The notes beneath the pieces are model-generated. The model saw nothing but the letters and a program-made list of their open reading frames with translations, did no database searches and was not told the origin of the DNA. The position numbers were made by a program, and so were the translations under genes. A stretch of DNA of 43,038 bases from UMGS621 sp964468815 (GTDB lineage Bacteria > Bacillota > Clostridia > Christensenellales > Borkfalkiaceae). The DNA is taken from positions 1 to 43,038 of the forward strand of contig CAYXWN010000014.1 of NCBI GenBank assembly GCA_964468815.1, in the 5' to 3' direction. Below are positions 40,443 to 43,038 of the stretch, one piece after another; the stretch's first letter is position 1, and each line of letters starts with the position of its first letter.

Positions 40443-42941
40443 ATGTTAAAAATTACTGAATTAAAGTGTGAATATCGCGTAAATCCGATCGGCATTGAAA
40501 GCCGCCATCCGAGATTGTTTTGGAAAGCGAAGGGAAACTCCGAGCGGCAACTTGCTTACCGCGTGATCGTCGGATCGTCCGAGCAAGCGGTTTCGGACGG
40601 AACGGGGGATCTGTTTGATACGGGAAGGGTAGTCGGTTCTGATTTTTATGCGGAATATGGCGGAAAGGCGTTGCCTTCCCGTTGTCTGTGTTGGTGGAAA
40701 GTCTTTCTTTGGTCCGAGCAAGGAATGGCGGAAAGCGAAGTTGCCTTTTTTGAAACGGGTTTGGACGCTTCCGATTGGAAGGGAACGTGGATGAGCATGC
40801 CTGCTAATTATCAAGGAGGAACGACGCTTTATCGAAAAATAATAGAGCTTCTTGCAAAACCGATTTTACGGGCGCGCGCATACGTTTGCGGTTTGGGCTA
40901 TTGCGAGGCGTTCGTGAACGGTCAAAAGTTGGGCACTGCGGTTTTGAATCCTGCCGTAACCGATTATTCCCGATCGGTACTCTATTCGACGTACGATATT
41001 CTTCCCCTCTTAAAGACGGGAGATAATGTTTTCGGCGCGGAGATCGGGCACGGTTGGTTGGGTGCGAAAAAGGTTCTCGTTCAAATTTATATCGATTATG
41101 CGGACGGCGAAATAGGAGAATTCCATTCTTCGGTGAACGGCGGTTGGTGGGTAGGGGGAAGTCCTACCGTGGACAACAGTATTTACGGCGGAGAAGTGTA
41201 CGACGCGCGTTTGGAAGATCCGAGCAATTGGGCGACCGTGGATTACGAGCCTACTTGGGATAAGGGGTGGATGTTTACCATTTATTCAGCCCCGCCCGAG
41301 GGAACGTTGGAAGCGCAGGAGATTGATCCGATTGAAATCGTCGATACGTATTCCCCCGTATCGATTACCGAGAAGGCGAAGGGCGTTTTCGTCGTGGATG
41401 TCGGACGGAATATTGCCGGTTGGGCGCGTATTCGCGTACGAGGCGAGCGTGGCAGTCGGATTACGTTGAAGTTCGGAGAACGATTGACGGACGACGGGTT
41501 CGTCAATCGGCTTAATCTTCGTAGTGCGCGCGCTTCCGATACCTATATTTTGAAAGGCGAGGGCGAAGAAACGTATGCGCCGCGGTTTACGTATCACGGA
41601 TTTCAATATATTCAGGTGGAAATCAAGGGGGATTGCACGCTTTTGTCCATTGTCGGCGAACACGTTCACACGAACGTGCGCATTGCCGGACAATTCGAAT
41701 GTTCGGATGACGAGTTAAATCGCCTTCATGCAAACGCGGTTGTGACGGAACTCAATAACGAGCACGGGATCTTGACCGATTGTCCGCAACGGGACGAGCG
41801 GTTTGGTTGGCTGAACGACTTGGGTTCGCGGTTGTTTCAGACCGTTTACAATTGCGGCATGGAGCGGTTCTTTCCTAAATTTACGAGAGATATCACGCAT
41901 ACGCAGACGGCGGATGGTGCGATCGGTGATACCGTTCCGTATTATACGGGCGGACGACCTGCCGATCCCGTTTGCTGCGCGTATCTGTTGATCCCCGTCA
42001 TGAGTTACGTTTATTACGGCGATCGGCGGTGTGCGGAACGCGAATACGAAAACTGCAAGCGGTGGGTGAATTATTTGCTTTCCCGTTCAAACGGGTATAT
42101 CATGGATTACTCGTATTACGCGGATTGGGTTGCGCCCGATTGCTTCCCGATCAAAACAGATCGCATTTACGTTTCTACCGTTTATCTCTATTGGCATTTG
42201 AAACTGATGGGAAAGTTGGCGGAAATTACGAAAAACGAGGCGGATCGCGCCGCTTATGCCTTGATGGCGGAAGAAAGCGCGCACGCTATCAACGAAAAAT
42301 ATTTCGACCGCGCGACGGGACATTACGCGGAAGGGACGCAGGCGGCGGATTCCATGGCGTTGACGCTCGGAATCGTTCCGAAAGAAGACCGAGAAAGAGT
42401 CGCGAAGCAGGTCTTCGAGAGCGTGAAAGAGGTAGGGTATCATTCTACTTGCGGAAACGTCGGTTATCGCCATTTGTTTTACGTTTTGGGCGATTACGGC
42501 TATGCGGAAGCCGCTCTGAAAATATTAAAAAACCCGGAGTACCCCGGTTGGGGATTCATGCTTGCCAACGGCGCAACTTCCGTTTGGGAACGTTGGGAAG
42601 AGAAAATGAGCGACGTCATGGATTCCTTCGATCATCCGATGTTCGGCAGTTACGACGCGTTTTTCTATCACTATTTGGGCGGAATCCGAATCAACGACGA
42701 TGCGTTCGGTTGCGATCGGGTTACGATTGCTCCCGTTGTGCCACAAGATCTTTCGTTCGTGAACACGTCCTTTGATACGGTGCGCGGAAAAATCGTGTCC
42801 AATTGGAAAAAAACGGCGGACGGGGTTTTGTATCACGTCGAGATCCCTTGGTCGGTGGAAGCCGAAATCAAGATCGGAGGAAGAACGGAACGGGTGTGCA
42901 ACGGAATTTACGAATTTACAGATAGGGAAAAATCTGTTTGA
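40443..42941 (+). CDS. Alpha-L-rhamnosidase, glycoside hydrolase family 78
   Basis: 832-residue GH78 enzyme with the full domain order: N-terminal beta domain (VNPIGIESRHPRLFWK), second beta domain with YVCGLGYCEAFVNGQKLG, the Bac_rhamnosid domain, the (alpha/alpha)6 barrel and a C-terminal beta domain. The catalytic signature is D446-C-P-Q-R-D-E452-R-F-G-W; E452 is the likely general acid. The general-base region GATSVWERWE and the SFDHPMFGSYDAFFYHYLGGI block follow. There is no signal peptide, so it acts in the cytosol on imported rhamnosides. AAGGA precedes the ATG by 5 nt. Last gene seen; no terminator is visible in the 97 bp left. Confidence 0.92.
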   Translation: MLKITELKCEYRVNPIGIESRHPRLFWKAKGNSERQLAYRVIVGSSEQAVSDGTGDLFDTGRVVGSDFYAEYGGKALPSRCLCWWKVFLWSEQGMAESEVAFFETGLDASDWKGTWMSMPANYQGGTTLYRKIIELLAKPILRARAYVCGLGYCEAFVNGQKLGTAVLNPAVTDYSRSVLYSTYDILPLLKTGDNVFGAEIGHGWLGAKKVLVQIYIDYADGEIGEFHSSVNGGWWVGGSPTVDNSIYGGEVYDARLEDPSNWATVDYEPTWDKGWMFTIYSAPPEGTLEAQEIDPIEIVDTYSPVSITEKAKGVFVVDVGRNIAGWARIRVRGERGSRITLKFGERLTDDGFVNRLNLRSARASDTYILKGEGEETYAPRFTYHGFQYIQVEIKGDCTLLSIVGEHVHTNVRIAGQFECSDDELNRLHANAVVTELNNEHGILTDCPQRDERFGWLNDLGSRLFQTVYNCGMERFFPKFTRDITHTQTADGAIGDTVPYYTGGRPADPVCCAYLLIPVMSYVYYGDRRCAEREYENCKRWVNYLLSRSNGYIMDYSYYADWVAPDCFPIKTDRIYVSTVYLYWHLKLMGKLAEITKNEADRAAYALMAEESAHAINEKYFDRATGHYAEGTQAADSMALTLGIVPKEDRERVAKQVFESVKEVGYHSTCGNVGYRHLFYVLGDYGYAEAALKILKNPEYPGWGFMLANGATSVWERWEEKMSDVMDSFDHPMFGSYDAFFYHYLGGIRINDDAFGCDRVTIAPVVPQDLSFVNTSFDTVRGKIVSNWKKTADGVLYHVEIPWSVEAEIKIGGRTERVCNGIYEFTDREKSV

Positions 42942-42990
42942 GACATGAAACGTTAAAAAGTTAAAAAAGAAAGAACCGAGTTTCTTTGAA

Positions 42991-43010
42991 GTGAACCCCA
43001 AAGTTTAGAC
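42991..43010. mobile_element. Possible IS3-family terminal sequence at the window edge
   Basis: GTGAACCCCAAAGTTTAGAC resembles the terminal inverted repeats of IS3-family elements, which often carry a TGACCCCAAAAGTTGGACA-like core. No transposase is visible, because the window ends 28 bp later. Confidence 0.35.
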
Positions 43011-43038
43011 AAAAATTAAATATTAAATCATTTGTGAA

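Overview
The window looks like chromosomal DNA of an uncultured, spore-forming-lineage Clostridia (Bacillota), probably a gut glycan degrader of the Christensenellales type. The evidence is strong AAGGAG-type ribosome binding sites, lipobox lipoproteins with Gram-positive style signal peptides, a spo0A gene, and polysaccharide-utilisation loci built on two-permease sugar ABC importers. The order-level placement is inference. No rRNA, tRNA or CRISPR array was seen.

Layout. (1) 1-4.9 kb: the end of a catabolic operon: a GH38 alpha-mannosidase whose 5' part is interrupted by two in-frame TAG codons, a GH127-type beta-L-arabinofuranosidase and a small SGNH esterase. The esterase is preceded by two arrays of four decameric repeats that match the Spo0A box. 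(2) 5.0-16.9 kb: a consensus sigma-A promoter and hairpin-rich leader start an operon for outer-surface functions: two paralogous TIM-barrel-like lipoproteins with a DEP motif, a sugar-binding lipoprotein, two ABC permeases, two surface proteins with an unusual Gly-Gly-Cys C-terminal anchor, and a metallophosphoesterase lipoprotein. (3) 16.9-25.2 kb: a second sigma-A promoter and an operon for mainly cytosolic enzymes: a paralogous metallophosphoesterase without signal peptide, a ROK regulator lacking the usual zinc ligands, a DUF4838-type hydrolase, a GH78-like rhamnosidase and a sialate-O-acetylesterase-type SGNH esterase. (4) 25.2-30.4 kb: a visibly more A+T-rich segment with two minus-strand membrane or secreted proteins of unknown function, a structured intergenic region, spo0A with its own Spo0A-box-like cluster, a broken IS200-type transposase and a minus-strand AraC regulator. 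(5) 30.4-43.0 kb: divergent from araC, a third glycan operon: SGNH esterase lipoprotein, sugar-binding lipoprotein, two permeases, a GH99/GH71-like lipoprotein, a 1114-residue repeat/Ig-like surface protein with the same Gly-Gly-Cys anchor, and a full-length GH78 alpha-L-rhamnosidase. The window ends in a sequence resembling an IS3-family terminus.

How it fits together (inference): surface lipoproteins and anchored proteins bind and trim a rhamnose/arabinose/mannose-containing, acetylated and possibly phosphorylated glycan. Two ABC importers, which have no ATPase gene here and so probably share one encoded elsewhere, take up the oligosaccharides, and cytosolic GH38, GH127, GH78, DUF4838 and esterase enzymes finish the job. 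ROK and AraC regulators would supply substrate control. The Spo0A-box arrays suggest that at least the 4262-4816 esterase is also tied to the stationary-phase/sporulation regulator encoded 24 kb downstream. The most noteworthy points are these arrays, the Spo0A protein with an altered acidic pocket, the shared Gly-Gly-Cys sorting tail, and the unassigned Ser/Thr-rich protein at 25.4-26.7 kb.
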